From an uncultured Hyphomicrobiales bacterium (GTDB lineage: Bacteria; Pseudomonadota; Alphaproteobacteria; Rhizobiales; Ancalomicrobiaceae), in contig CAIYYN010000023.1 of assembly GCA_903930435.1 (NCBI GenBank), positions 1 to 32,602 of the forward strand: a stretch of DNA of 32,602 nt, given 5' to 3'. Positions 17,273 to 25,227 of the stretch are shown piece by piece (positions within the stretch are counted from its first letter, which is position 1; each line of letters opens with the position of its first letter). The position numbers and the translations under genes were made by a program. A model generated the notes under the pieces. That model made no database searches. It saw only the letters and a list, made by a program, of their open reading frames with translations, and was not told the DNA's origin.

Positions 17273-17457
17273 ATGACACCTGTTCTTAAATCGGGTTAGG
17301 CACAAGAAACGTGCCCCGCTTGTAAAGGCTTAAAGTCGGGGGAATAAGTCACAGATTTAAAACAAACATATGACGTCAGACTGTCATTTATTCTTCAACA
17401 AACCCAGGCGTTATACAAGGCAATTCGGTCTAAAAATTCATTCCTGGAGTTTATACG
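17273..17457. promoter_or_regulatory. Divergent promoter region between patatin and 3-hydroxybutyrate dehydrogenase genes
   Basis: 185 bases feeding both directions. It contains the 8-bp palindrome TGACGTCA at 17371-17378, followed by a second half (CTGTCA), a possible regulator site. A TGGAG ribosome site lies about 10 nt before the ATG at 17458. No convincing -35/-10 pair could be fixed by eye. Confidence 0.45.
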
Positions 17458-18237
17458 ATGACTGTTCGGGTAGCACTTGTGACTGGTTCGACCAGTGGAA
17501 TAGGCTTGGGCATTGCCGAACGATTGGCTGCCAATGGTTTTGACATCATGTTGAACGGCCTCGGCGACGCTGCCCAAATCGAGGCAACCCGCGCCGATCT
17601 TGAGGTCCGCAGTGGCCGCCGCGTTTTGTTTGATGGCGCTGATCTTTCCAAGACCGAGGCCGTCGCCGAACTCGTGGCACGCACGGAGACCGAACTCGGC
17701 GGCCTTGATGTGCTCGTCAACAATGTCGGTATCCAGTTTGTGTCCCCGATCGAAGAGTTTCCGCCGGAGCGTTGGAACCTGATCCTCTCGATCAATCTGA
17801 CGGCTGCCTTTCTCGCTTGCCGCGCCGCCCTTCCCGGCATGCGGTCGCGCGGCTTCGGGCGCATCATCAATGTCGCCTCGGCCCATGCACTGGTCGCTTC
17901 GCCCTTCAAATCGGCTTATGTCGCCGCCAAGCATGGCATCGCGGGCCTGACCAAGACGGTGGCGCTGGAAGCTGCAACCGCCAACATTACCTGCAATGCG
18001 ATTTGCCCCGGCTACGTCCTGACGCCGCTCGTCGAAAAGCAGATTCCCGATACCGCCAAGGCGCGCGGCATCACCGAAGAAGAAGTCATTCGTGACGTTC
18101 TGCTGGCAGCACAACCGACCAAGCGATTTGTGACAGTCGAAGAAGTTGCCGCCCTCGCGCATTTCCTCGCAGGTGAAGACGCTGGTTCGATCACCGGAGC
18201 CATCATCCCGATCGACGGCGGCTGGACCGCACACTGA
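17458..18237 (+). CDS. bdhA: 3-hydroxybutyrate dehydrogenase (short-chain dehydrogenase)
   Basis: 259 residues with a full SDR layout: T-G-S-T-S-G-I-G at 9-16 (NAD binding), N-N-V-G at 88-91, catalytic S141, Y154 and K158 in the segment SAHALVASPFKSAYVAAKHG. That segment, with H143, is typical of bacterial D-3-hydroxybutyrate dehydrogenases. The C-terminus (AICPGYVLTPLVEKQIPDTAKARG) also fits. It interconverts D-3-hydroxybutyrate and acetoacetate in the cytoplasm. The next gene, 11 nt downstream, is an acetoacetate decarboxylase that would consume its product, so the two form a short pathway. Confidence 0.95.
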   Translation: MTVRVALVTGSTSGIGLGIAERLAANGFDIMLNGLGDAAQIEATRADLEVRSGRRVLFDGADLSKTEAVAELVARTETELGGLDVLVNNVGIQFVSPIEEFPPERWNLILSINLTAAFLACRAALPGMRSRGFGRIINVASAHALVASPFKSAYVAAKHGIAGLTKTVALEAATANITCNAICPGYVLTPLVEKQIPDTAKARGITEEEVIRDVLLAAQPTKRFVTVEEVAALAHFLAGEDAGSITGAIIPIDGGWTAH

Positions 18238-18248
18238 GGAGTTGGACG

Positions 18249-18995
18249 ATGCGTCAATCTGACATTCTGAAGCTTCCGTCCATGCCGCTTGCCGGGCCGA
18301 GCTACCCTAAGGGTCCCTATCGGTTCATCAATCGCGAATATATGGTCATCTCCTATGAGACCGACCCCGAAGTCATTCGCGCTCAATTGCCGGAGCCACT
18401 TGAGCCGGTTGAACAGCCGATCGTCCATTATGAATGGATCAAGATGCCGGATTCCTCCGGATTCGGCAGCTATACTGAATCCGGCATGGTCATCCCCTGC
18501 CGATTTGAAGGTGAGGAAGTCAATTTCGTCGCGCAAATGTATCTCGATGACGATCCGCCGATTGCCGCTGGCCGCGAGATCTGGGGTTTCCCCAAGAAAT
18601 ACGCGCACCCGAAGTTGGAAGTTGCCAAGGACACGCTGACGGGGACGCTGGAATATGCCGGCCAGCTCGTGGCGATGGGCACGATGGGCTACAAGCACGA
18701 AACCATGGCAGGCAACGGCGTCCTGACCACCGCCACGCTCTCCAAGACTCAGGTGAATCTCAAGTTCATTCCGGGTGTTGATGGGGAACCGGCGTTGGCG
18801 CAGCTTGTCGCCTATAATCTGACGGAGATCTCGGTCAAGGGATCCTGGGTCGGTCCGGGTCGCTTGCACCTGATCCCGCACGTCAATGCGCCTGTGGCGG
18901 ATTTGCCGGTGCGCCGCATCATCGGCGCGCATCATTTCATTGCCGATCTGACGCTGCCCTACGGTCGCATCCTGTTCGACTACCTCAAGGCATAA
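18249..18995 (+). CDS. adc: Acetoacetate decarboxylase
   Basis: 248 residues, close to the family's ~245. The catalytic double lysine is seen in EIWGFPKKYAHP (K116/K117), where one lysine forms the Schiff base and its neighbour lowers the pKa. YMVISYETDP near the N-terminus and the C-terminal HVNAPVADLPVRRIIGAHHF also fit the family. A GAGGA ribosome site overlaps the end of bdhA. It would convert acetoacetate to acetone and CO2, making an acid-consuming outlet for 3-hydroxybutyrate/PHB carbon. Some family members act on other beta-keto acids, so the true substrate is an inference from the bdhA neighbour. Confidence 0.93.
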   Translation: MRQSDILKLPSMPLAGPSYPKGPYRFINREYMVISYETDPEVIRAQLPEPLEPVEQPIVHYEWIKMPDSSGFGSYTESGMVIPCRFEGEEVNFVAQMYLDDDPPIAAGREIWGFPKKYAHPKLEVAKDTLTGTLEYAGQLVAMGTMGYKHETMAGNGVLTTATLSKTQVNLKFIPGVDGEPALAQLVAYNLTEISVKGSWVGPGRLHLIPHVNAPVADLPVRRIIGAHHFIADLTLPYGRILFDYLKA

Positions 18996-19030
18996 GATCT
19001 TTTTCGGAACGCAAACACGAGGAGCGAACC

Positions 19031-19954
19031 ATGACCGACGACGCCAGCAACAAGGGCTTTGATCAGGAACACGTTGATCGGCTGAAGGCAGAACTTGCGG
19101 ACAGTTATGACGAGGAATTTGAGCTGAGCCTTGATGAAGCTGATGAAGATGGCGAGTCAGACGGTGACGAGGCTGCATCGGGCTTGTCTCGCCGGACCTA
19201 CTTCCGTGAATTGTTCCGTCTCCAGCACGAACTCGTGCGGCTTCAGGAATGGGTCCGCTACCAGAAGCTCAAAGTCGTAGTGCTGTTCGAGGGACGCGAT
19301 TCCGCGGGCAAGGGCGGAGCCATCAAGCGCGTCATCCAGCGGCTCAATCCACGTGTCGCACGCGTCGTCGCGCTGCCAGCCCCGTCAGACCGCGAGCGGC
19401 ATCAATGGTATTTCCAGCGCTATGTCGCCCATTTGCCGACTGCTGGCGAAATGGTTCTGTTCGACCGCAGCTGGTACAACCGCGCTGGCGTCGAGCGCGT
19501 GATGGGGTTCTGTTCGGAAGATGATGTGGCGGAGTTCTTCCGCAGCGTGCCCGAGTTTGAGCGCATGCTGGTTCGGTCCGGCATCATCCTGATCAAATAC
19601 TGGTTCTCGATCACCGATGAAGAGCAGGAATTCCGCTTCAATATGCGGATCAATGATCCCTTGAAGCGCTGGAAGCTTTCGCCGATGGACCTGGAAAGCC
19701 GTCTGCATTGGGAAGACTATACCCGCGCCAAGGAAGAGATGATCGCCCGCACCCACACCGAGGAAGCCCCGTGGTGGATCGTCGACGCCGTCGACAAGAA
19801 GCGCGCACGCCTGAATTTCATCTCGCACCTGCTGACGCAGATCCCCTATGGCGACGTGCCGCAAGAACCGATCAGTCTGCCTGAGCGCATGCGCAGCCAG
19901 GACTATCAGCGGCATCCCCTGCCGGAAAATCTGCACGTGCCGAAATTGTACTGA
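19031..19954 (+). CDS. ppk2: Polyphosphate kinase 2 family (PPK2, one-domain)
   Basis: 307 residues. An acidic N-terminus (~29-49, Asp/Glu-rich) precedes the P-loop kinase core: FEGRDSAGKGG (Walker A, 86-96), LPAPSDRERHQWYFQRY and FDRSWYNRAGVERVMGF (144-160), which are standard PPK2 motifs. SPMDLESRLHWEDYTRAKEEM follows in the lid region. It transfers phosphate between polyphosphate and nucleotides (ADP/GDP or NMP) in the cytoplasm. It lies 35 nt after adc with its own GAGGAG site, so it is likely cotranscribed. That would link reserve-carbon use with polyphosphate energy stores (inference). Confidence 0.94.
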   Translation: MTDDASNKGFDQEHVDRLKAELADSYDEEFELSLDEADEDGESDGDEAASGLSRRTYFRELFRLQHELVRLQEWVRYQKLKVVVLFEGRDSAGKGGAIKRVIQRLNPRVARVVALPAPSDRERHQWYFQRYVAHLPTAGEMVLFDRSWYNRAGVERVMGFCSEDDVAEFFRSVPEFERMLVRSGIILIKYWFSITDEEQEFRFNMRINDPLKRWKLSPMDLESRLHWEDYTRAKEEMIARTHTEEAPWWIVDAVDKKRARLNFISHLLTQIPYGDVPQEPISLPERMRSQDYQRHPLPENLHVPKLY

Positions 19955-19968
19955 ACGAGGGTACCAGG

Positions 19969-20004
19969 CGCGTGTCGGCGGCACCCCCCCGGCACCGACA
20001 CGCG
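19969..20004 (+). terminator. Probable transcription terminator after ppk2
   Basis: A 10-bp perfect inverted repeat (CGCGTGTCGG / CCGACACGCG) with a 16-nt C-rich loop begins 15 nt after the ppk2 stop. The trailing T-run is poor (TTCTG), so it may act in a Rho-assisted way or only as an RNA-end stabiliser. Confidence 0.5.
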
Positions 20005-20020
20005 TTCTGACAGATACGTT

Positions 20021-20176
20021 TCATCGCGTTCGTGCGGCTGTCGCCCAAAGAAGGGCGACCGCGAGCACAAGACTGACATCGTAGATCCAGCCCGTCGATA
20101 CTGGGAGAAAGAACCGTCCCAGCAGGGATGCGGTTATGATCAGACGATCTGTGGCCAAAAGAACGGAAGCCCCGAT
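20021..20176 (-). pseudogene. C-terminal remnant of a polytopic membrane protein (lysoplasmalogenase/YhhN-like)
   Basis: On the minus strand a 51-codon frame begins straight after an in-frame TAG and has no start codon. It reads like the last two membrane helices of a YhhN-type protein: IGASVLLATDRLIITASLL, then GWIYDVSLVLAVALLW, ending in TAARTR and a stop. The upstream part of the gene is missing, which suggests decay. The family assignment rests on pattern memory only. Confidence 0.35.
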
Positions 20177-20212
20177 CTAAGCTAAATAGTCTGACGACGG
20201 ACAGCTGACGGT

Positions 20213-20584
20213 TCATTTGAGACTATCGAACTGCTTTCTTTGTGTCATAACCGCATCGAAACTTTGCTCAGCCCAGAGAACCAAGGGAGCCAAGATACCA
20301 ACCAGATTGGCTCCCATGCTCGTCAATGCGTACGAAACTTCGACCGGCGGACCGGGCCTGACCGTTCGAGTTATATACCCATCCCTCTCCAGCGAGCGCA
20401 GGTTTTCTGTCAGCACGCGTTGCGTGATGTCGCCAATCGTCCGCTTGATCTCCGAGAAGCGCAGCGGGCCAATTTCCAAACTCAATAAAATCAATGACGA
20501 CCACTTGCCCGTCACGTTTGCCAATACATTGCGAACGGGACATAGCCCGCTGTCCTCACTGGTTACGACGGTTATCTTGAGCAT
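20213..20584 (-). CDS. HxlR-family winged-helix transcriptional regulator
   Basis: 123 residues. The conserved HxlR opening is seen: CPVRNVLANVTGKWSSLILLSL with the conserved cysteine at about residue 15. LRFSEIKRTIGDITQRVLTENLRSLERDGYI is the helix-turn-helix and wing, and YALTSMGANL ends the fold. It is a small cytoplasmic DNA-binding protein, often sensing aldehydes, quinones or oxidants through the cysteine. It is divergent from the SnoaL-like gene across 96 bp that carry direct repeats, so it probably controls that gene and itself. Confidence 0.92.
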   Translation of the reverse strand: MLKITVVTSEDSGLCPVRNVLANVTGKWSSLILLSLEIGPLRFSEIKRTIGDITQRVLTENLRSLERDGYITRTVRPGPPVEVSYALTSMGANLVGILAPLVLWAEQSFDAVMTQRKQFDSLK

Positions 20585-20680
20585 ACTCGGTATCCTTTAA
20601 GTGCGTTATTGACACTAAGTGCGGAATTAATACCATGAACGTCTAGCTTATGTCAGACGTTTTTATTGAAGGGAAGCTCC
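20585..20680. promoter_or_regulatory. Divergent control region with direct and inverted repeats (probable HxlR operator)
   Basis: TAAGTGCG occurs twice, at 20598-20605 and 20616-20623, spaced 18 bp (about two helical turns). A TTGACA -35-like hexamer lies between them at 20609-20614. A perfect 7-bp inverted repeat, AACGTCT/AGACGTT, lies at 20638-20644 and 20655-20661, just ahead of the ribosome site GAAGGGA of the SnoaL-like gene. The layout fits repression by the adjacent HxlR protein (inference). Confidence 0.6.
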
Positions 20681-21478
20681 ATGCCTTTAAGTCAAACCAA
20701 CAAAATAATTGTAGCTGATGCCGTGTCGGCAATCTTTGAGCGCTTTGACGTTGCAAGCGTCGAACGGCTGCTGAAAGTAGACTACGTTCAGCATAACCCG
20801 GCTGTTCCAACTGGTCGGGCAACGATCGTCGGCTTCCTGCCTGCGTTGAAGGAGAGCGGTATCTCAGTGACGACCCACCGGATTATCGCCGAGGGTCCTT
20901 TTGTCGTCGCCCACAACACTTACTCAAACGCCAAGCTATTCGGCGCTGACAACCTGGTCGCATTCGACGTCTTCCGTGTTGAAGATGGCAAGGTCGCGGA
21001 GCATTGGGACAATCTGGCCCCGGTTGCATCGGCGAATCCTTCAGGCCGCACGCAGGTAGACGGCCCGACTGAGACCGTCGATCTCGAAAAGACGGCAGAA
21101 AACAAGGCACTCATTTCTGCATTCGTCGAGACTGTCTTGGTTGCCGGACAGGTCCATCAAGCTGCGAACTTCATCAGCCAAGCGACCTATCACCAGCACA
21201 ACACGGCCATTGGCGATGGTCTCGATGGGCTGGGTTCGGCGCTGGCTGCAATGGCAAAGCAGGGCATAACGATGAAGTACGATTCGCTTCATCTCGTGGT
21301 CGCCGAGGGCAATTTCGTTTTCACGATGTCGGAGGGCAAGCTTGGCGGCAAGCCGAGTGCATTCTTCGATCTGTTCCGCGTTCAGTCAGGCAAGATTGTC
21401 GAGCACTGGGATATCATCTCCGATATCCCAGAGGCGATGGCTCACCAGAATGGTAAGTTCGGCATGGTGGCCAAATAG
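20681..21478 (+). CDS. Tandem SnoaL/NTF2-like domain protein (predicted SnoaL-like polyketide cyclase family)
   Basis: 265 residues from the ATG at 20681, with GAAGGGA 7 nt upstream; an in-frame TTG at 20666 is less likely. It has two SnoaL-like alpha+beta-barrel units, at about 1-120 and 140-258. Each has a Y-x-QHN motif (DYVQHNPAVPTG; TYHQHNTAIGDG) and a closing F-D-[LV]-FRV-x-[SD]-GKI/V-[AV]-EHWD. No signal peptide is seen. Single-domain relatives are ester-hydrolase or cyclase-like proteins of uncertain function, commonly under HxlR or AraC control. The internal duplication with both EHWD motifs kept suggests two working sites or an intramolecular dimer. Confidence 0.88.
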   Translation: MPLSQTNKIIVADAVSAIFERFDVASVERLLKVDYVQHNPAVPTGRATIVGFLPALKESGISVTTHRIIAEGPFVVAHNTYSNAKLFGADNLVAFDVFRVEDGKVAEHWDNLAPVASANPSGRTQVDGPTETVDLEKTAENKALISAFVETVLVAGQVHQAANFISQATYHQHNTAIGDGLDGLGSALAAMAKQGITMKYDSLHLVVAEGNFVFTMSEGKLGGKPSAFFDLFRVQSGKIVEHWDIISDIPEAMAHQNGKFGMVAK

Positions 21479-22470
21479 ACAAGCACTGCACATGAAATAT
21501 TCGCCTGGTTGTACAAGATCAATTTTGGCGCATCCAAATTCCGGCTCGATTTAATCTCCCCGACAGAAATGGACTGGTCGACGATTGACGCAAATAACGT
21601 TGACGAATTCGTCCGCGACATCGTTCACACGCACATTGCTATGGCAGATGGCGCTTTCGTGAATCTGCCTGTCTCCCTGGTCGAATTGGATTAAAGCCTG
21701 CCAGGCGACACGCGTGTTGATGCCCCGGACGTACGCCTCATCGGGCGTACGTCTAAAACAGATCCGTTTAAGCCCCCAAATGATTGATCATACGTCATAT
21801 TTCAGAAAGACAGACGGCTACGACGCCTCAATCCTGGGCAAAAGCCAGTCGATCAAAAAATTCACATGCAGGGAAACAGGAAATTCGCGCAACTCGCGAA
21901 ACCGCGGTTGATCGCAAACGGCCAGAGACGAGCCTCATAAACTGGCCATGAGTACCCCTAAATCAGCCCAGGAAAATCGAGCCAAAACGGTACCTGAAAC
22001 GCCAAAAGCCCCAAACAAGCGGGCCTTGCAAACGCAGACAGCTATCAGTGACGATTTGCAGGACTGACTGGCGGTGGTCGCGGTCATGAGCGAATTGGGA
22101 TCTGTCCGAAACTGGATAAAACAGGGAACTCAAGGTGAAGACAGACTGTTCTTTCGCTTGATCGATCTCGCTGTTGTCAATACTATAGGAAATATTGTTG
22201 TATTTAACCCATTTATTTTGATCACATGAAATTAATAATAGGTAAAAATATTACGTTCAAGCGAGTGATTTTAATTAAAAATATTTTTACTCATCTTAAT
22301 TTCGGAAGAGCAGACTTTTACTCACAATTTGCTGAAATGCGGCAATTTCCGTCGACCTGTCGATGTCCTTGGTCCCGTCAACAGCTGAAAGCCGGGACTT
22401 GATCCATCGTCCAAAAAGATGCGCAAAATCGTAAACAGTCCACCTGCTTCATATTAGCGCTCCTAACTGA
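21479..22470. other. Gene-poor region, partly AT-rich
   Basis: About 990 bases with no intact gene I can support. Short frames occur: 61 codons at 21509-21694 from a TTG, 39 codons at 21948-22067 (M-S-T-P-K-S...), and 46 or so at 22087 on. None has a family match or a clear ribosome site. A strong inverted repeat lies at 21728-21753 (separate entry). Bases 22180-22330 are strongly AT-rich. Copies of an ACAGGGAA-type motif occur near 21869 and at 22121-22128. The region looks like an accumulation zone for gene remnants. Confidence 0.45.
21728..21753. repeat. Perfect 10-bp inverted repeat (hairpin or operator)
   Basis: GACGTACGCC / GGCGTACGTC with a 6-nt loop (TCATCG). There is no T-run on the plus side (TAAAACA follows). 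It lies 250 nt after the SnoaL-like gene, so it could be a weak terminator, a binding site or the end of a lost mobile element. Confidence 0.6.
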
Positions 22471-22749
22471 AGGCTTACTGAGTTAATCTTTATTCACGAT
22501 TGCGGCGCGGACGGCAAGGAAATGCCAACAGTGACGACAATCCTGAACGCAAGGACAGGTCCGGTTCTTGGTGTGATCGACGCCAAGACCAACTAGTTGC
22601 TGCAAACCATCAAGCTACCGGTTGTTGGCAATCCCCATCCCGTAGCGTCCAGCGAAGCAACGGCCAAGGTCTATGTGCCGGTCTGCCATCCCGGATCAAC
22701 CGAAATGGCTTCCGAGAACAGCCTTCACCGGAAGCTATTTAGTCCGTGA
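22471..22749 (+). pseudogene. Decayed fragment of a YVTN/YncE-type beta-propeller protein
   Basis: In the frame containing base 22501 the translation gives TVTTILNARTGPVLGVIDAKTN, then an in-frame TAG at 22594-22596. It continues with LLQTIKLPVVGNPHPVASS and EATAKVYVPV before drifting off to a TGA at 22747-22749. The V-I-D-A-K-T-N-x-L-L-Q-T-I / N-P-H-P-V-A / K-V-Y-V-P-V run is the blade signature of YVTN-type propellers. One blade or two survive, with an internal stop and no start, so it is a pseudogene. Such proteins are usually periplasmic or secreted. Confidence 0.65.
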
Positions 22750-22802
22750 CCGTTCACTTGGGTTGCCGTCGTTGTGTCCACGTTCGCGAGCCGCGTTTTC
22801 AG

Positions 22803-23579
22803 CTACTGGGCTGGATCGAACCCATTGGTCTTGAATGAGGCCTGGGTCTCCGGCCCAAGCATCAACTCGATGAGTTGAGCTGCTTCTGTCGGATGGGTGG
22901 TGTGGGTTGCCAACGCAGCCGTATAAATCGACATCAACTGGATCTCGTCAGGCAGTGGCATAAGCGGCTCAAGCCCAGCAACCTTGACGGCTTCGCTTAT
23001 CTGACCCATGGCGATCGCGACTTCGTGTTTGGCAACGGCCTCCATGGCTTGTTGACCGTCGGGGTAAAGCTTCAGCTTCGGCTTGATCTCTTCGGCAATC
23101 CCCATCGTCCCAAACAACTTCGTCAAATAGATGCCTGTCGTGGCGCCCTTTGCAGGGTCCGCAATACCGATCGAATGTGCTGCCAACAAAGCCGCCTTGA
23201 TCGCTGCTTGATTGCTCATATCGGGATAGGATGCACCTTTAGCGACCGCAGCTCCGAGACGGACGACTCCGAGCGGCCTCGTACTGCTCTCCACAACCAG
23301 ATTTTGTTTCACAAGTTCGGTCATCGTTGCCGGAGGAACAATGATCACGTCAAACGGAGTCCCGTTCACGGCCCGGTCGCGCATGGCACCAGCAGTTCCA
23401 AATGTGAAACGAACCTGATTTCCCCTGGCGTTCTCCAGGAGGGGCACAATTTCGACGGGTGCCTTTACCGCTGCAGCTGACAAGACAGCGAGATCTTCTG
23501 CGTTCGCGTTATCAGGCATTGTAAGGCCGAACAGTCCCGAAAGGGAGATTAGCGCTAATCGATTTGCAACCTTGGACAT
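22803..23579 (-). CDS. ModA-like periplasmic substrate-binding protein (orphan, no permease)
   Basis: 258 residues from the ATG at 23579, with GGGAGAG upstream; the frame's earlier start at 23711 has no support. Signal peptide at about 1-27 (ends NANA-E). The mature part follows the ModA-type binding-protein pattern: LAVLSAAAVKAPVEIVPLLENARGNQVRFTFGT, then GTPFDVIIVPPATMTEL, SIGIADPAKGATTGIYLTKLF and a C-terminal LIELMLGPETQASFKTNGFDP. By family it binds molybdate/tungstate or another small anion. There is no ModB/ModC gene beside it. It lies downstream of a molybdenum hydroxylase operon on the same strand, after a 255-nt spacer with a large hairpin. It could serve cofactor supply or have been recruited for another ligand. 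Confidence 0.82.
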   Translation of the reverse strand: MSKVANRLALISLSGLFGLTMPDNANAEDLAVLSAAAVKAPVEIVPLLENARGNQVRFTFGTAGAMRDRAVNGTPFDVIIVPPATMTELVKQNLVVESSTRPLGVVRLGAAVAKGASYPDMSNQAAIKAALLAAHSIGIADPAKGATTGIYLTKLFGTMGIAEEIKPKLKLYPDGQQAMEAVAKHEVAIAMGQISEAVKVAGLEPLMPLPDEIQLMSIYTAALATHTTHPTEAAQLIELMLGPETQASFKTNGFDPAQ

Positions 23580-23764
23580 TCGCTTCTCTCCCTGAGCAGC
23601 TATCGGCGCCAATTCATTCTGGGCCGGATAAGTCCTTTGCCGTTTCAACGTTGGTCGCGCATCGATCAGACATAAATCTGCGCACGAGGGATCAGCAAGC
23701 AAGCAGTCCAACAGCAGTTAGCTTTTTATGTGTGTGTGATCCGGTGAACGACCTTTGATGTTGA

Positions 23765-23814
23765 TTTGACGTGCTCGTCGATATTTGGCCAACTATCGCG
23801 GGGAGCACGTCAAA
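23765..23814. repeat. Long nested hairpin (12-bp perfect outer arms)
   Basis: TTTGACGTGCTC (23765-23776) and GAGCACGTCAAA (23803-23814) are perfect inverted copies. Inside, CGATA (23779-23783) pairs with TATCG (23794-23798), and the centre is the palindrome TTGGCCAA. It starts 20 nt past the MFS stop codon on the minus strand. It lacks a T-run, so it may be a Rho-type 3' end stabiliser, a protein-binding site or a cruciform. Confidence 0.75.
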
Positions 23815-23834
23815 CAATTCATTCTTGTTCGAAT

Positions 23835-25184
23835 TTAAACCTGGTTCACTTCCTCGAGACCCCGCCGCGCAGGCTCGATGCCCCAGGCCCAGACGACAAT
23901 AATCTGCAAGATCAGCAGTGCAATCATGAGGCCGGTAACGCCCATCACGCCATAGCTTTTGAAAAGAGCCACCACGATAAACGGTGAAACGATCGTCGCG
24001 CCTCGACCCAACATGTTGCAGATGCCGTTGGCCCTGAGACGAACGTCAGTTGGAAAGAGTTCAGGCGTGTAGACACCGTAAAGAAGCGCAACCAGGACGT
24101 AGATTGCCAGCAGCAGCAGGAAGCCGACGGGAACGAGAAGTTCCGGCGTCGATAGTTGCGGATAGATCAGGCCGAGAACGATTGTGGCCAGAGAGCCACT
24201 GATGATGGTCACCTTGCGCCCCAATCGATCAGAGAGGAAAGCGCCGATCGCACAGCCAAGGGGAGCGGCAAACGATATCAGGAGCGTATAGGCGAACGAC
24301 CTGTTGAGGGTCAGCCCCTGCTTGACAAAGAACGTCGGCAGCCAAGTTACAAAGCCGAACAGGAGCGTGTTGACTGTCACCAGAACCACGCAACCGACGA
24401 TCAGGCGCAGCAGCAACCTGCCATGAAAGAGATCACCGAGCGTGACCATCCGGGCAGGTGTGTGAGCCACAAGTGTGGGAAGCGATGCCGTGCCACCGCA
24501 GTCGGCTTCGATCTTCGCTAGCAGCGCTTCTGCCTCCATCGTCCGGCCCTTGGCTTCCAGCCAGCGGGGAGATTCAGGCATCGACTTGCGCATCCACCAG
24601 ACGAACAGGGCTCCAACGGCTGCGATCGCGAAGAGCGGACGCCAGCCAAGGAGCGGGATAAGCACTGATCCCAGCAAAGTCGTCACCGGCAGTCCAGATA
24701 CGACGATCAACGCCATGAATGAAAGCCAGCGACCGCGCGCCTTTGGCGGTACGAATTCGGCGAGCGTCGAATAGCCCACGACGATTTCGGCACCCAGTCC
24801 AAGCCCCATCAGAAAACGCGCACCGACCAGCCAGTCGATGGTCGGTGCAACGGCCGCCAGGATCGAGGCAAAGCCGAAAATCAACAGGTTGAGCTGATAG
24901 GTCAGGCGTCGACCGAAGGCGTCGCCAATAAAGCCGGCAATCACAGCGCCGATTGTCATGCCGAGGAAAGTGAACGACACGAACTGGGCATTCTGGTCAA
25001 TTGTAGAAAAGCCAGTGGAGAGTGTGGCACCCAATACGGACGTGCCAACATAGAGGTCATAGCCATCGAAAAACATCCCGGCGCCGATCAGCCAGAACAT
25101 ATGTCGATGGAACGCCGAGACCGGCAAGCGATCAAGGCGTTGTCCCGAATGGACGCCTGCGGCAGCAAAGCTTGCAACGGTCAT
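23835..25184 (-). CDS. MFS transporter, aromatic acid/metabolite:H+ symporter type
   Basis: 449 residues with the 12-helix MFS layout. F-D-G-Y-D-L-Y at ~39-45 in helix 1 is the AAHS-type motif, GDAFGRR the loop 2-3 motif, and RFLMGLGLGAEIVVGYSTLAEFVPPKARGR the helix 4-5 signature. PESPRWLEAKGR follows helix 6, and SDRLGRK is the repeat of the loop motif in the second half. A strong GGAGG site precedes the ATG at 25184. It follows the molybdenum hydroxylase large subunit by 43 nt, so it is likely in the same operon and imports its substrate across the inner membrane. The substrate is unknown; carboxylated aromatic or heterocyclic acids are typical. Confidence 0.92.
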   Translation of the reverse strand: MTVASFAAAGVHSGQRLDRLPVSAFHRHMFWLIGAGMFFDGYDLYVGTSVLGATLSTGFSTIDQNAQFVSFTFLGMTIGAVIAGFIGDAFGRRLTYQLNLLIFGFASILAAVAPTIDWLVGARFLMGLGLGAEIVVGYSTLAEFVPPKARGRWLSFMALIVVSGLPVTTLLGSVLIPLLGWRPLFAIAAVGALFVWWMRKSMPESPRWLEAKGRTMEAEALLAKIEADCGGTASLPTLVAHTPARMVTLGDLFHGRLLLRLIVGCVVLVTVNTLLFGFVTWLPTFFVKQGLTLNRSFAYTLLISFAAPLGCAIGAFLSDRLGRKVTIISGSLATIVLGLIYPQLSTPELLVPVGFLLLLAIYVLVALLYGVYTPELFPTDVRLRANGICNMLGRGATIVSPFIVVALFKSYGVMGVTGLMIALLILQIIVVWAWGIEPARRGLEEVNQV

Positions 25185-25227
25185 ATGTTTCCTCCATTGA
25201 TCAATCGTATTGAATTGTTCTTTGTTT

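Noticed and set aside
18012-19178. 388-codon minus-strand frame across bdhA, adc and ppk2
   Set aside because: It crosses three well-supported plus-strand genes and has no recognisable domain.
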